This document shows, piece after piece, positions 22,212 to 32,950 of a stretch of DNA of 64,000 nt (position 1 is its first letter; each line of letters starts with the position of its first letter). This stretch comes from Eonycteris spelaea (lineage: Eukaryota; Chordata; Mammalia; Chiroptera; Pteropodidae), in contig PUFA01000171.1 of assembly GCA_003508835.1 (NCBI GenBank), forward strand, positions 1,678,501 through 1,742,500. The letters run 5' to 3'. Under the pieces are notes generated by a model that was not told the origin of the DNA, ran no database searches, and saw nothing but the letters and a program-made list of their open reading frames with translations. A program made the translations under genes and the position numbers.

Positions 22212-23335
22212 AGTCACTTACATACACATATTTGGCTTTAATTCACTCAAATGACTGAGCTGCATAAGACTCATACATACCATATACCAAAGTGACCAAA
22301 TATGAGTTACAATTTTTACATATATATCTGTCACCAGACTTAACTATGTTTTTACCTTTTTGCAACAAAACCTTCTCAAAATGAGAAAACCAAATGAGAA
22401 AAATCACTTTGCAGCTCTAATGTGAGGCTTACTCATGATGTTATTATGCAGTGTTAAAAGCCAAACATAATTATTTAAGAAACTAAATCTCTGGGCCTCT
22501 ATAGATTCTGCACCAGGACATGCTACATAGAAAGATAGTAAAAATTTGACCATTATTTCTTAGAATGAAGAACAATTGGAGAAAACAAACAACCTGCTAG
22601 TCATATAATAATAGCATTTGATTCTGAAATAATTTCTATTTTAATATAGAAAACATATGTACTTACACACATATATCTTCTAAAATTATTAGGATACAGT
22701 AAACATTTTCCAGATAAATACCACCAATCAGAATTTTCATCACAGAAACAATACTCTGTCCAATAACAAAAAATAATTTAATTCCTTAAAGTAGTATAAT
22801 CTTATTTTTATTATTTTATAGAAATATTTTATTCTACATTTTAAAAAGACCAACTATAAAAATTACTTTGAATTTTTTTCCAAAACAATCAATAGTATAG
22901 AGCCTGAGTCATCTAATTGTTCTCAAAAGTAAAAATACAAGTAATCTGATCAATATAATCTCTTTATACAAAAATTCTGGTAGAAAAATTTTTTTTTAAA
23001 TTTCATATCACTGAAATAGGGAATATGGGAAAGTTAAATTGTTTTAAGCACCTCTTGGCTTGGCCTGCCAGAAGCACAGTTAGTATGTTAAAATAACCTG
23101 ACTCAGAAAACTTCATCTGCTATGGCTCCAGAAAGTATTAGCCAATTAGCAATTTTTTTCCTGATGAAGTATACAAAAGTATCTACAATAAAATCTATAA
23201 TAAGAGAATTATTTATAAATTTGATTTTGCATTTCTGTCCACTAAGGTACTTTTAATGACAACGATGATAATATTGTACTGTGTGAATAAATTAAAGACT
23301 CGGTTTAACATGTATGCTGCCCTCTTTATTCCTCT
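22210..23335. other. Unassigned AT-rich sequence
   Basis: No feature supported. Confidence 0.5.
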
Positions 23336-23337
23336 AG

Positions 23338-23470
23338 CTGTTTAGTGACAAAAACTTGAGTTGGGCTCTATTGTCAGCTTTATCTGTGATGTTGAGCACG
23401 TGCCTTTAATTCCTCTATCTCTCTCATCTGTACAATTGACCACACATATATCACGAAGTTATGAATTTCA
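23338..23470 (+). repeat. MIR-like fragment
   Basis: Weak sense MIR pattern: 'cttgagttgggctctattgt' followed by 'gttgagcacgtgcctttaat' and 'ctctcatctgtacaattga'. Confidence 0.45.
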
Positions 23471-23857
23471 ATTCACTTTGAAAAAAATCTACCAGTTATA
23501 GGGGCAAAAGAGCTTAAACAGTCTTGCATGTTCAACAAGAGCATATCCTGGGGGCATTTACCTATTAAAAAGCCTAACATAAAAATCAATCATTGTACTT
23601 GAATTTCCATAGATCAAGGAATACATTTTCTTTCCAATAGGAATTTTCTGAGCCTTAGTTTTACAGTGGTACTCCTTTCTTTAATTCACAGAAGCGAGAT
23701 TATATCATGGAAAATGAATACATACAGCACATTCTTTTTTTTAACTTTCTTAGAGATGGCTATCTTTTTTATTCATTTAAAAAATAAATTCAATCATATA
23801 TACACCAAATGTTTTTAGTCCTTCACACATTGCCTGACACAAGTGATCGAGTTTTTT

Positions 23858-23992
23858 TATTCATTCATCATATACTTATTGAGCATCTACTGTATGCATT
23901 CCCTGAGCTAAGCATAGGAATACAGCAGTCAAAGATGCAGACAGTCTCTGCCTCTATAGAATTTACAGCCTAGAAGAGGAGACTTAAAGCAA
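23858..23992 (-). repeat. L2 LINE 3' end
   Basis: Antisense L2 end: 'attcattcatcatatact', 'tattgagcatctactgtatg', 'aatacagcagtcaaagatg' and 'tatagaatttacagcctag'. Confidence 0.75.
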
Positions 23993-24007
23993 ATACTTGT
24001 TTAATGT

Positions 24008-24050
24008 TCATTCATCAAATATTCATTAGGTACTCATGGTAGGTCAAGAA
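24008..24050 (-). repeat. Second L2-type 3' end (short)
   Basis: 'ttcattcatcaaatattcat' then 'taggtactcatggtaggtca'. It is a truncated copy of the same terminal motif. Confidence 0.5.
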
Positions 24051-24164
24051 CAAATAATTACCCGAATATCTTTATATTTATTTTACAATTGTGACCAGTG
24101 TTCGAAATAAACAAAGCACCACGAGTTTATATATGAGATGCATTTAGTTACCACAGCAGGTCTT

Positions 24165-24205
24165 CATGCATTCAATCGAGAAATATTTATTGAGCTCTTA
24201 TGAAA
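24165..24205 (-). repeat. Third L2-type 3' end (short)
   Basis: 'gcattcaatcgagaaatatt' then 'tattgagctcttatgaaagt'. Confidence 0.45.
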
Positions 24206-24819
24206 GTGAGAGATTTCACAGACTCTTGACTAACCCTATTCCCCAAGTGAGAGCTCTCCATCTGCATTCTGTTCCTCTGCCTGAGGGTCCCCTTTTTCTA
24301 CAGTGTCCTTTACCATCTTGCAGGTCTCCATGGTGGCCCATTTCTCTGTAGTGAAACTGTTTTTAAAATTAAAAGAACAAAATTCAGATATATAAATTGG
24401 GTTAAAAAAAATCTTGCTTTGAAAAAATACTACACGATTTTTGGCTAATTATCAGATGTGCATATGACTTAGAGGATGTTTTAGTGACTGATAAATGCCT
24501 ATTGAAACCCCTTCTAAGGTCTGTTATCAACGGACAGCAAAAGGGATAATATTGTCTCCAGTTTCTATTGTGAGAGAACTTGGGAACCTGACCCACTCAG
24601 CTTTGAGATATATCCAGTTCAATGAGGGAGAGGGTGGATCGAGGGCAGGTCCCTACAGATATAAAATATGATTCTAAAGTGAGCTAAACTGTTTCTAATA
24701 AAGACCTTCTATTAATAACCCTTCTGGATTTGATGGATCACATCAGTGGGACAAAGAAAAAGATGTTCTTGTGAATTGAGGGTGGTAGCTCTTCCTTCCC
24801 AAGAATCAAAAAGGAGGGA
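24206..24819. other. Unassigned sequence
   Basis: No repeat or gene recognised. Confidence 0.45.
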
Positions 24820-25690
24820 CCGGGCCCTACCTTACCTCCCTCTCCAGCCCATTTGCTAGTGTTGGAAAGGAGCCTCCAGGGCCTCCAAAACAATTAAAGC
24901 TCGGTCTGCTCTCTCAGGAGGGGAGGTCTGCATGTGAAAGCCGGCAGGCATGGCAAAGCCCTTCCACTAGCCAAGTGCTGGCACAGGACTGAGCTGTGAC
25001 ATTACATGCTAGAGGACAAAATCACAAAAGCAAAGTGGGGAAAATTCTGAACCCTGTCGTCCTTCTCCACCTGAGTCTAGTCTCCAATATCCGCTTCAAA
25101 TGCCCCCTCTCTCCCAAATAAACAAGAAAAGGCAAGCGATGAGATAAGCCCACCGCTGAGTGTGTGCACATGAAGATGGGCCGGAAGGGTAAGTCGTTTC
25201 TTTGAGCTCATCTCACATGCAGCCAGCTGAATATAAATTTCCCTCTATCTCATCAAGCTCTCACTGTTTGGCCTCCTCTGACTGATATTGGCTCATCATA
25301 CTTAATCTAGGGTGAAATTTCCTCGTCTGAGCTAAATTACTCGCAGCCATCAAGGGAAGCGATATTTATTTTTCGTGGGGCTAATGACCTGTCCCCCAGA
25401 CCCACCCACTGATGGTTATTTACTGGGGCCCAGATGCTTGAGCTCAAAATGAGTGCTAATGTCAGCAGGTGCCATCCCTCATTCAGCTCAGTGATTGAAT
25501 TGGAGCGATCCCATTGACATTGACTCTGTGACTTTTAAGGCCATTACCCTCAGCCAGAGATGAACCTCTCATCATGGCTATGACAGTGACAGCTGATTAG
25601 CGACAAATTACAAGCAGGAAGGTGCAAAGGCTTTACTGGGCAGGGCAGGACCAGTGGTAAGGGTGAGAGGTGTCGGGGAAAGAGCAGGAA
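24820..25690. promoter_or_regulatory. Strong candidate conserved developmental enhancer
   Basis: About 870 bp of repeat-free, base-balanced sequence stands out from the AT-rich surroundings. The core (about 25,190-25,615) carries many homeodomain and bHLH-type sites. There is a tandem TGACAGTGACAG (two TALE/MEIS-type TGACAG sites, 25581-25592) overlapping an E-box CAGCTG (25590-25595) and followed by GATTAG (25595-25600) and AAATTA (25605-25610). TGATTGA near 25,493 resembles a PBX/MEIS site, and a GATAAG lies near 25,143. No long open frame exists. I infer cis-regulatory function from motif density and composition; the target gene lies outside the window. Confidence 0.5.
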
Positions 25691-26856
25691 GAGGGAGAGA
25701 TGGAGAGACAGGAAGAGAGGAAGCAGAGAAAATACATCATACATTCCTCTTCTCTTCAGTATGTTGTTTTATCGATTCTTAACTATCACCCTGAGTGTAT
25801 CTATGTTTTGCGTCCCTTTATGTATTATATTTAAATACACAGATTCGCATGTATACAAACAGACACTCATAGATCAACACATAAACCTCGAACAGGCAAG
25901 AACTCTTATCTAGGGAATTTACGCTATAAAAGAGAGTATGACATTTAAAAAAAACCCAATAATTGATAGGCTACTCAGGCACAAAAAATATTTTATTAAA
26001 CAAAGCAAAGAACTATTTTCTCTTTTCTTTTGTGTATTTTAAATTGTACTGACAAAAAAAAATTTTTTGGAATTTGTTTAAAAAATGTTTTTATAGTTTG
26101 TAGCCAGATTGCTTTGGTAGGGCCTTATGTGTGGATTGCTGCTTGAAGAACATGAGTGTAAAGCACTAAGTATTAATTTAAACTGAAGCTCATTTTAAAA
26201 AGCCATTCAATTCCTCAAACTGTTTATTTGGTAGACTTAAATTATACCTTTTATAGATTTTTAATTTAAATATAAGAATTAAAAATTGTTTACTGAACAC
26301 CCTTTGTTTTCTGTTAGGGGGCTATGGACTGGCTTTGGGTGATTTGTTGTTTATGTGATTCAAAACCTCTATATTCATAGTAGAAAAATCTCATCAAAAA
26401 TTCTAAACAACTTGAAATTTTGAAAGTCAAAACCCTAAGACAATAAAACCCTGACAGTTGCATGTCAATTATACATCAATAAAAATAAAATAAATAAAAC
26501 AAAACAATAACAAAAGACTAACACTGATTTTTGAGGCCTCAATTCTTCTTACTAAGTAGTGGTTTGGACAAATGTCCTGTGTTCCAGGCAGACACCACAA
26601 GTAATGTGCTGAGAATGGGGTTCTAATAGCAGACAGAGTGTTTCTCAGAGGAGCAGCCCAGCCAACCACCCTTCCACAGCCCCACAGCAGTTAACCCAAT
26701 GGTGAGGGGAATAAGAACCCACTCACCCAATGCAAGACACTATAAATAAAATCAGGGAAAAAAAATGATAGTGCCTCCTGCCTCTTGATTTTTATATATA
26801 ATTAATCTCCACTCTTTTAGTCTTCCTTTCTTCCACAACCCTTGTCCTTCTTAATT
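25691..26856. other. Unassigned AT-rich sequence
   Basis: At 26,465-26,515 an A-rich tail preceded by 'tcaattatacatcaataaaa' resembles a residual L1 3' terminus in sense direction. Otherwise nothing recognised. Confidence 0.45.
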
Positions 26857-26869
26857 TCACATATACTTT
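26857..26869. repeat. Target-site duplication, left copy
   Basis: TCACATATACTTT matches the right copy at 27328-27340 at 12 of 13 positions and flanks the L1 insertion. Confidence 0.75.
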
Positions 26870-27327
26870 TAAAAAAAATTTATTTGGATGACATTAGTTA
26901 ATAAAATTATAGAGGTTGCAAGTGTACAATTCAATAATACATCATCTGTATATTGCACTGTATGCTCACCACCCAACGTCAAATCCCCTTCTGTCACTGT
27001 ATATTTGACCCCTTTATTCTTATCTACTTCTCCACCTCCCCCTTTCCCTCTGGTAACCACTAAACTGTTGTCTGTGTCTATGAGTTTTGGTTTGTTTGTT
27101 TATCTTGTTTGTTTGTTGCTTTCAGTTTTATATCCCACATGAGTGAAATCATATGGTTCTTGACTTTTTCTGTCTGACGTATTTTGCTTAGAATGATAAT
27201 CTCAAGATCTATCCCATGTTGTCGCAAATGGCAGTATTCCATCTTTTCTTATGGCTAATATTCCACTGTATATATGTACCACACTTTCTCTATCCAGCCA
27301 TCTACCTAGGGCACTTCAGTTGTTCCA
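26870..27327 (-). mobile_element. 5'-truncated L1, bat-like 3' UTR
   Basis: The 3' end of a LINE-1 read from the opposite strand, with the A-rich tail at the left. Diagnostic antisense blocks in order are 'ataaaattatagaggttgca', 'aatacatcatctgtatattg', 'tgctcaccacccaacgtcaa', 'tctggtaaccactaaactgt' and 'ttgtcgcaaatggcagtatt'. Only about 458 bp of the 3' UTR was inserted, and no ORF2 coding sequence remains. The 13-bp flanking duplications support target-primed reverse transcription. The 3' UTR type is, from memory, that of bat L1 lineages. Confidence 0.88.
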
Positions 27328-27340
27328 TCACATACACTTT
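27328..27340. repeat. Target-site duplication, right copy
   Basis: TCACATACACTTT; one mismatch to the left copy at 26857-26869. Confidence 0.75.
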
Positions 27341-28194
27341 CTTAGAAATACCTTCAGCCTGTCTGGGACCACTCCCAACATATCTGATAGCAAATATGAC
27401 AGAATATATTTTTTGCTAAAACTATAACAAAATATAACACCTCTTACAAGATACTATCTGTATTTTCAGCCCAGTTGAAGCTGACCAAAATGTTTGCGAA
27501 AATATGAAGAGGGTAGGGTGCAAGTAGGCTGGAGCTGGTCTCTACCAGCTGGCAAGAGCTGGTTCTGCACATCTCTTCCCAGCTCTGTGGTCAGTCGGTC
27601 AAGCTGGAAGCTTGAAACTGGCCAGTGTGAGAATATTGGCACCACAGAAACCAGCAAACGCTACAAATCATGACTTGTCTTGTATTTTGTTTTCCCAGAG
27701 AGCTAGTTGTTAACATTTACCAGCACATCACTACGTGTAATGTTGTCTATTGTTTAGAAACATGTTTGAATGCTGGGGCAAGGTCAGCCTTCGAGAGGTC
27801 AGAGGGGGTAGGAAGAAACAAATATGGCTCTGCTCCATGCTTTTCTATCTTCTTGCTGAGGTTCCACGACAGATGTGCCTGTTTAAGACTGACAGCCAAA
27901 AGGGCAAGAAACATACTTCCTGTTAAGTGCTATTACATAAACACCCATGGTGGAACCAACAAATACGCAATAATCATTGTCTTATAATAAAACATAAAAT
28001 TTATTCACAGCCTTTTTTGTTTGTCTCATATTTGAAAGGGGCTTTTCTTATAGGAGAATAAAATCAAATGAAAAACACAAGCTCAGTTATAAAGGAAATA
28101 AAGGAAACTGATCACTGCACCGATCTTTGTGAAACTGCATGAAGTAATAATGAGTTTAGAAATTTCAGTTTTCAGAGATGAAACCTAGAAAACT
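27341..28194. other. Unassigned; possible old interspersed repeat at 27,460-27,670
   Basis: The sub-region 27,460-27,670 is richer in G and C with repeated AGCTGG motifs, and contains the inverted repeat AGCTGGT (27533-27539) / ACCAGCT (27544-27550). It feels repeat-derived, but I cannot name the family. Open frames at 27466-27657 (-) and 27670-27987 (+) look non-coding. Confidence 0.4.
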
Positions 28195-29035
28195 AGTTCT
28201 CCTCACATGTCCTCTGTCTCAGACATTGGTCCTACCATCCATTCAGGTGCCCAAGTACCACCCTAGAAGTCATCCTTAATGCCTCCTTAGCCCTCATCCT
28301 TAACTCCTGCACCACTGAAAGAACCCTGCAGATCTTGCCTTCATAATGTTCCATAATTCATCCACTAGTCATGCAGCTGCTACTCTAATTCAAAGCACTG
28401 TCACATCTCACCTTGATTATTATACAATCTGCACACTGGTTTCCCAGTATCTGAACTTACAGTCCTCACTCTGCTCTCTGAGCAATCTCTAAAGCAAATA
28501 ACTGACTGACCAGGTCACTCTCTTCCTCAAAATCCTTCAACAGCTTCTAGAGCCCTTAATACAAGCCACAAGTCCTGGCTGACCTGACTCGTACTGTCCT
28601 CTTCAGAGTCAATCCCCAATAATCCTCATACCACACTCTAAAATTGGGCTATACTAAACATCCTTGGGTAATTCCAATGTACTGTGCTCACTTGCCCTTG
28701 GGCTCTCAAACACATTACCTGGAATATTATTCCTCTCCTCAAATTTTGCTGACTCTGATTCATCTTGCAAATTGAAGACTAAACAGCACTACCTTCAGGA
28801 AGCTTTGCTTGACCTTTCAAGGACAGATGGTTGGATGTCCCTTCCTCCTTGATATTCTCACGGGACCCTATAAAAGTACTTCCCACATTGTGTTCTGACT
28901 ACTTAATCTCCCCAACTATTTCCCTCACTAGCATGTCAAATTTGTTCACTAGTCTATTGTCTACTCCCTGCAAGAGCTGTGTCCATAATAGACTCAATAA
29001 ATATTCACTGATTGACCAAATGAGCAAAATGGATT
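28195..29035 (+). repeat. L2 LINE, long 3' fragment (about 840 bp)
   Basis: Sense L2 3' region in consensus order: 'tcacatctcaccttgattat', 'ctctgagcaatctctaaagc', 'ccaggtcactctcttcctca', 'caacagcttctagagccctt', 'gaatattattcctctcctc', 'tcaaggacagatggttgg', 'gcaagagctgtgtcca' and the terminal 'aataaatattcactgattg'. It contains the degraded C-terminal part of the L2 reverse-transcriptase ORF; local open frames (e.g. 28664-28852) are remnants. Confidence 0.8.
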
Positions 29036-29930
29036 AAAATTAAGTGAGTCCTGGTATGTAAGAGATGGCTGTCACACTCCGTGGTGAGAGGGCTATGCCA
29101 TCAAGATGAAGTGGGCCTTGGGTTTCAAAAGCGTCCTTGGGCCTTCCCCTACTCCCCAAATCTTCCTCTTCAGGTATTCTTGCTGGCTTTGACTTCACAC
29201 TTTCCTGAGCTGTGCCCTCACATTTACCATGTGAGACTCTTTATTCCAGGGGACTGGCCAACACAATGTCTAACCACTTATACTCTGACTTGGATTTTTG
29301 GTCTCCTGTGCCCTCTTCTAGCACCTGACTCTGAGCCCAGATATCACCTCATCTTCTCTTGCCTGTGCACCCACAGCAACTTGTGGTCATCTACTGGTCA
29401 TTTTTCTCCAAAAGGCAAAAACACATTGTTTTGTAGTAAAGCAAATACTGAAGGGCTATTTTAGAGAAATAATTCTTTTTTAACTACAGTATCATAGAGC
29501 CATTCTGAACATTGTAGATGTAAGGTTTACTGTCTAATTTTCCTCTTTCAACTCTTTGGGGTCATATTTCTCTTGTAGGAAGAAAGAGGGAAAGAGACTA
29601 AGTTCTATGGAACTAAAATAGTAGCTGATGCTTATAACCAAGGTAACTTGGACCACAAAGCTAAGGATATGAGCAAAGTAAACTACTGCATGGAAAGCCA
29701 AGGTATAAAAAGAGACAAGTAGAGTTCAGAGGCTCACCGAAAGAGAGTGGGGTCAGAGCCATCTGAGTCTGAATATGGAACCAGAAAAAGGTAAAAGCAA
29801 GTACAAGGGAATCAAGAGGAAGAGAAGGTAGTTTCAAGTTATACGCTTGAGTGGCCATTTGTCTCTAGGGAATACTGAGTGTGAGAGTCAGCCAAGCCCA
29901 GAGACATGGATGTAGAGTTCAAGCATATGA
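29036..29930. other. Unassigned sequence with a chance 127-codon frame
   Basis: Open frame 29081-29464 (+) encodes a Cys/Pro/Leu-rich polypeptide. It has no recognisable domain, and its composition is as expected of translated CT-rich DNA. No repeat family recognised. Confidence 0.45.
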
Positions 29931-29934
29931 GAAA

Positions 29935-30172
29935 CTGTGTGGTATTAATGACCACTTACAGCATTGTGACCTTAAGCAAGCTACTCAACTTCTCTAAACC
30001 TCAGTCTCTTCATCTAAAAAATAGGATTAATCACCATATATACATAATAAATGTTTTGTAAGAACTGAGATAATATACATAAAGTATTTAGGTCATTACC
30101 CAGCACATATTAAGGGTTTAATTAATGACAGTGATTAGTATTACTATTATTACTATTATTTAGTTTGAAATT
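29935..30172 (+). repeat. MIR SINE
   Basis: Sense MIR: 'attgtgaccttaagcaagc', 'aacttctctaaacctcagtc', 'gtaagaactgagataatata', 'ttacccagcacatattaag'. Confidence 0.88.
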
Positions 30173-31059
30173 AATTCAGATAGTGGCCCAATAACACCCA
30201 TATATTTTTCTCCATGTAACAACAGTAATATTATTTAAGTTTTATCCTAAGAATTTCTAGGTTCATAGAGATTTGGTAGGTCAATAATTAAATCACCCTG
30301 TTCCCCCTCTTGAGTTTGGAACTCATAGAGAAATGATGCATAATTTAGACAAATGGAGATCAAAATGTCAATTGTATTATTGGTCAAGTAGGGCTAGGAA
30401 ACATGGGTGAGCTTTGCAGTCACAAAGCAGGCTGACACTTACCTGACTCAGACTCACGTACCTGGGCATAGGCACTTGGACCAGCGCAGTGCAGAAATGT
30501 GCTGCCAAGTTCACTGCTGAGTGAAATAAGGCTACCAGACTGCACCCTCTGGGTGAGAATGTGATGCACTGGGCCATGTTGTTTCTGTCTTCCCCTGACT
30601 CACCTTTCAGATCAGGCTCCCCTTTTCAAAGTAGAGAGGAGTTGGTAGGAATCCAGGGATTTTCTGATCAAGTGCCTCCCTAGAGACTGGATGGTTACCT
30701 ACCATGACCACAGCCATTGTGCCCTCAAAATACTTGGTTTAGACCCTACTTCAGAATATGTATTTCTTCAATCCACAAAAACTGTTCCTCTCCAGCCCTC
30801 TTGATAAAATCCAAATTACCCAACAATCATTGCTCATCCACAGAATAAATTCTCTCCTTTGAGAACTGTCCTTAACCAACTATTGCATAAACTGACTGAA
30901 CTCACCTGAATCACAATGCTTCTGCCAGTATTCTCCTGATAAAGCCTATAAACATTCCACATCTTTCTCCAAGTGAAAATGCTCCTTCAGAATCTCCTTA
31001 AGCCCAATATTCCCAAAAAACCCAGGCTAATGGTGCTCAAGTTTATTTTCTTCCACACT
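30173..31059. other. Unassigned sequence
   Basis: The 30,400-30,720 part is less AT-rich. No repeat or gene identified. Confidence 0.45.
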
Positions 31060-31077
31060 GATATTCTCTGTTGGATC

Positions 31078-31119
31078 ATTCCAACAGATTCATGGGCTCA
31101 AACTGGCCCATGTTGGAAT
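31078..31119. repeat. Bulged hairpin, 7+7 bp
   Basis: Outer arms ATTCCAA (31078-31084) / TTGGAAT (31113-31119) and inner arms CATGGGC (31091-31097) / GCCCATG (31106-31112) pair perfectly, with a one-sided 6-nt bulge and an 8-nt loop. Confidence 0.75.
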
Positions 31120-31345
31120 ATCATTGCAATATATCTTAAACAAATGTGATATATGAATCTATCAAACTAAGTCATCATAGAGAAGCATAAATTTCCAGGT
31201 CTGAGAGAAAGGGGCTGTTAGCTTCACAATAAACTTGAGTTTCCTTAAATAGCCTTCATGTTTGCCTATTTAACAGCAGCCTTCTCGGGGAATTCAAACA
31301 GTTTAATCTATTAATCTCAATGTGATTAGCTTGACATGACAAAAT
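31120..31345. promoter_or_regulatory. Candidate conserved non-coding element (weak)
   Basis: Repeat-free stretch with a cluster of A/T-core sites ('ttaaatagccttcatgtt', 'gtttaatctattaatctcaa', 'gtgattagcttgacatgac'), resembling homeodomain/MEF2-type sites. Inference only. Confidence 0.3.
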
Positions 31346-32146
31346 GATGTGTTTAGAGGCTGTACACAAGAAAAGCTCAAGAATAATGACTAAAAGGATA
31401 AACATACTTCACCAACATAATCAAATCAACATATCCATTGCCCACAGTGCTCATTACTTCAAAAGATTACTGCTCACAACCTATTTTCTACAGCAAATCA
31501 AATGTTCAATAGTGAAAATGACAATAGTGATGTATTTTGTGGTACTTCAGACGGCTGTGCAGTGAAACTATCCCCAAGTCTTTGAATCCAGCCTGCTTAA
31601 AGCAGTAGTATTACTAGTGAATGAGAAAGGAGAGTGAGTTTGTGACCCCATGAGCGGACTATTCACCATGGTAGGTTTGTGAGACTGAATATCCGAACAA
31701 GATAATGTTCTCCTCACCATTCTGACTGGTCAATTTGGGTGACATATTTTGGGCATTTCTGCTGATTCCATGACGGCAACTTGTACACCGTCCACAAATT
31801 CCCATCTGCAGCTACAGATGGTCCACAATTTTTTTCCAGTGTTTATAACAGCTCTTGGAGGTGGGGTGAGGAGAATGAAGGCTTCACAGCCAAGTTGCCC
31901 CAGTCAGGTGAGTATTCAGTCCTGTTAAACTATAATGCATCCAAACAACAAATTTATAGAGCTATAACTTATTCATTGATGGTAAACCATGTCTCAAGAA
32001 TTACACTTCAGATATACACAAATACCACTAGCAGAAAACCATTTTTGGTATATCACATACCATTGATCTTTAAAAACTGTTGAATGAGGAGATACTCTCC
32101 TTTTAGAATAATTTATACTTCCAATTATGGCATGGATGCCATAAAA
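31346..32146. other. Unassigned sequence
   Basis: Open frames at 31344-31565 and 31781-32083 (+) were examined and show no family features. No repeat recognised. Confidence 0.45.
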
Positions 32147-32346
32147 CTGTGCTCTGCGATACAGTAACCATTAGTCACATTTAGCTATTTAAAGTAACTA
32201 ACATTGAAAAATACCAAAAATCAGTTTTTCTATCACTAGACACATATAAAGTACTCAATAGCCACATATGGCTAGTGGCTACCGTATTGGGCTGCACAGA
32301 AATAGAATCCTTCTATTATCATAGAAGTTTCTATTGGACAGCGCTG
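32147..32346. mobile_element. hAT-type (Charlie/MER-like) MITE remnant
   Basis: The right end is 'ttctattggacagcgctg'. The left end is a degraded inverted counterpart ('ctgtgctctgcgatacagta'), with internal 'caatagccacatatggcta' and 'gtggctaccgtattggg'. These match the terminal-inverted-repeat pattern of mammalian non-autonomous hAT-Charlie elements. No transposase sequence; a fossil. Confidence 0.7.
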
Positions 32347-32812
32347 CCTCTGAGAAAAATGGCTTTATCAATAGTATTTTTGCCATAATTTTTATTGACT
32401 CAACACCTCCTCAGTTGCTCAATGCATTTTTCTCATCCCACAAACATCACATAAGACTTTTATATAACAGGATAAATGGCTCCTTTTTGTCAGGCACCAG
32501 AATAACTCTTCTCTAAGATATCTTGAAAACCTATGGTAAATCATTGTCTCCAGACAATTAACTGAATACCAGATTTCACTCTTGTTTCCTCTGTGGAATT
32601 GAGATGATAAATAGACTTAGAACAAATGCATTGCTCCATTAACTTCCTCTACCTCCTCTACTTTGTTTGGCTAGTTCAACATTCACAGATAGCTAACTGG
32701 GAAGGACTTTCTGACCTATCTTACTTAATGAACATAATAAATAGCTGATCATGAAGCATTCTCATTCTGACTCTCACAGCATAGGTGTACTGTTCTTAGT
32801 ATATGCATATGC
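32347..32812. other. Unassigned sequence
   Basis: Nothing recognised. Confidence 0.45.
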
Positions 32813-32814
32813 CA

Positions 32815-32950
32815 ATTTTATTCATGAGAAAATTAATGTCTAGAGGAGTTAGTTTATTATTAATTTATTAAAATAATTCATCAGAGCCAAGACATGCACC
32901 AGGCCTGTCTGACAACAAACTCTTTGCCTCTAACCATTATGCAAGACTGT
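32815..32950 (-). repeat. MIR SINE fragment
   Basis: Antisense MIR: 'tttattcatgagaaaattaa', 'atgtctagaggagttag', 'gacatgcaccaggcctgtct', 'ctttgcctctaaccattatg'. A TTATTAAT-rich insert lies in the middle. Confidence 0.65.

Noticed and set aside
22032..22258. His/Thr- and Cys/Val-repeat frames
   Set aside because: Generated by the (CA)n microsatellite.
29081..29464. 127-codon plus-strand frame
   Set aside because: No recognisable domain, repeat-adjacent, with composition of translated CT-rich DNA.
31781..32083. 100-codon plus-strand frame that looks protein-like
   Set aside because: No domain or family resemblance, AT-rich C-terminus, no neighbouring splice or promoter evidence.
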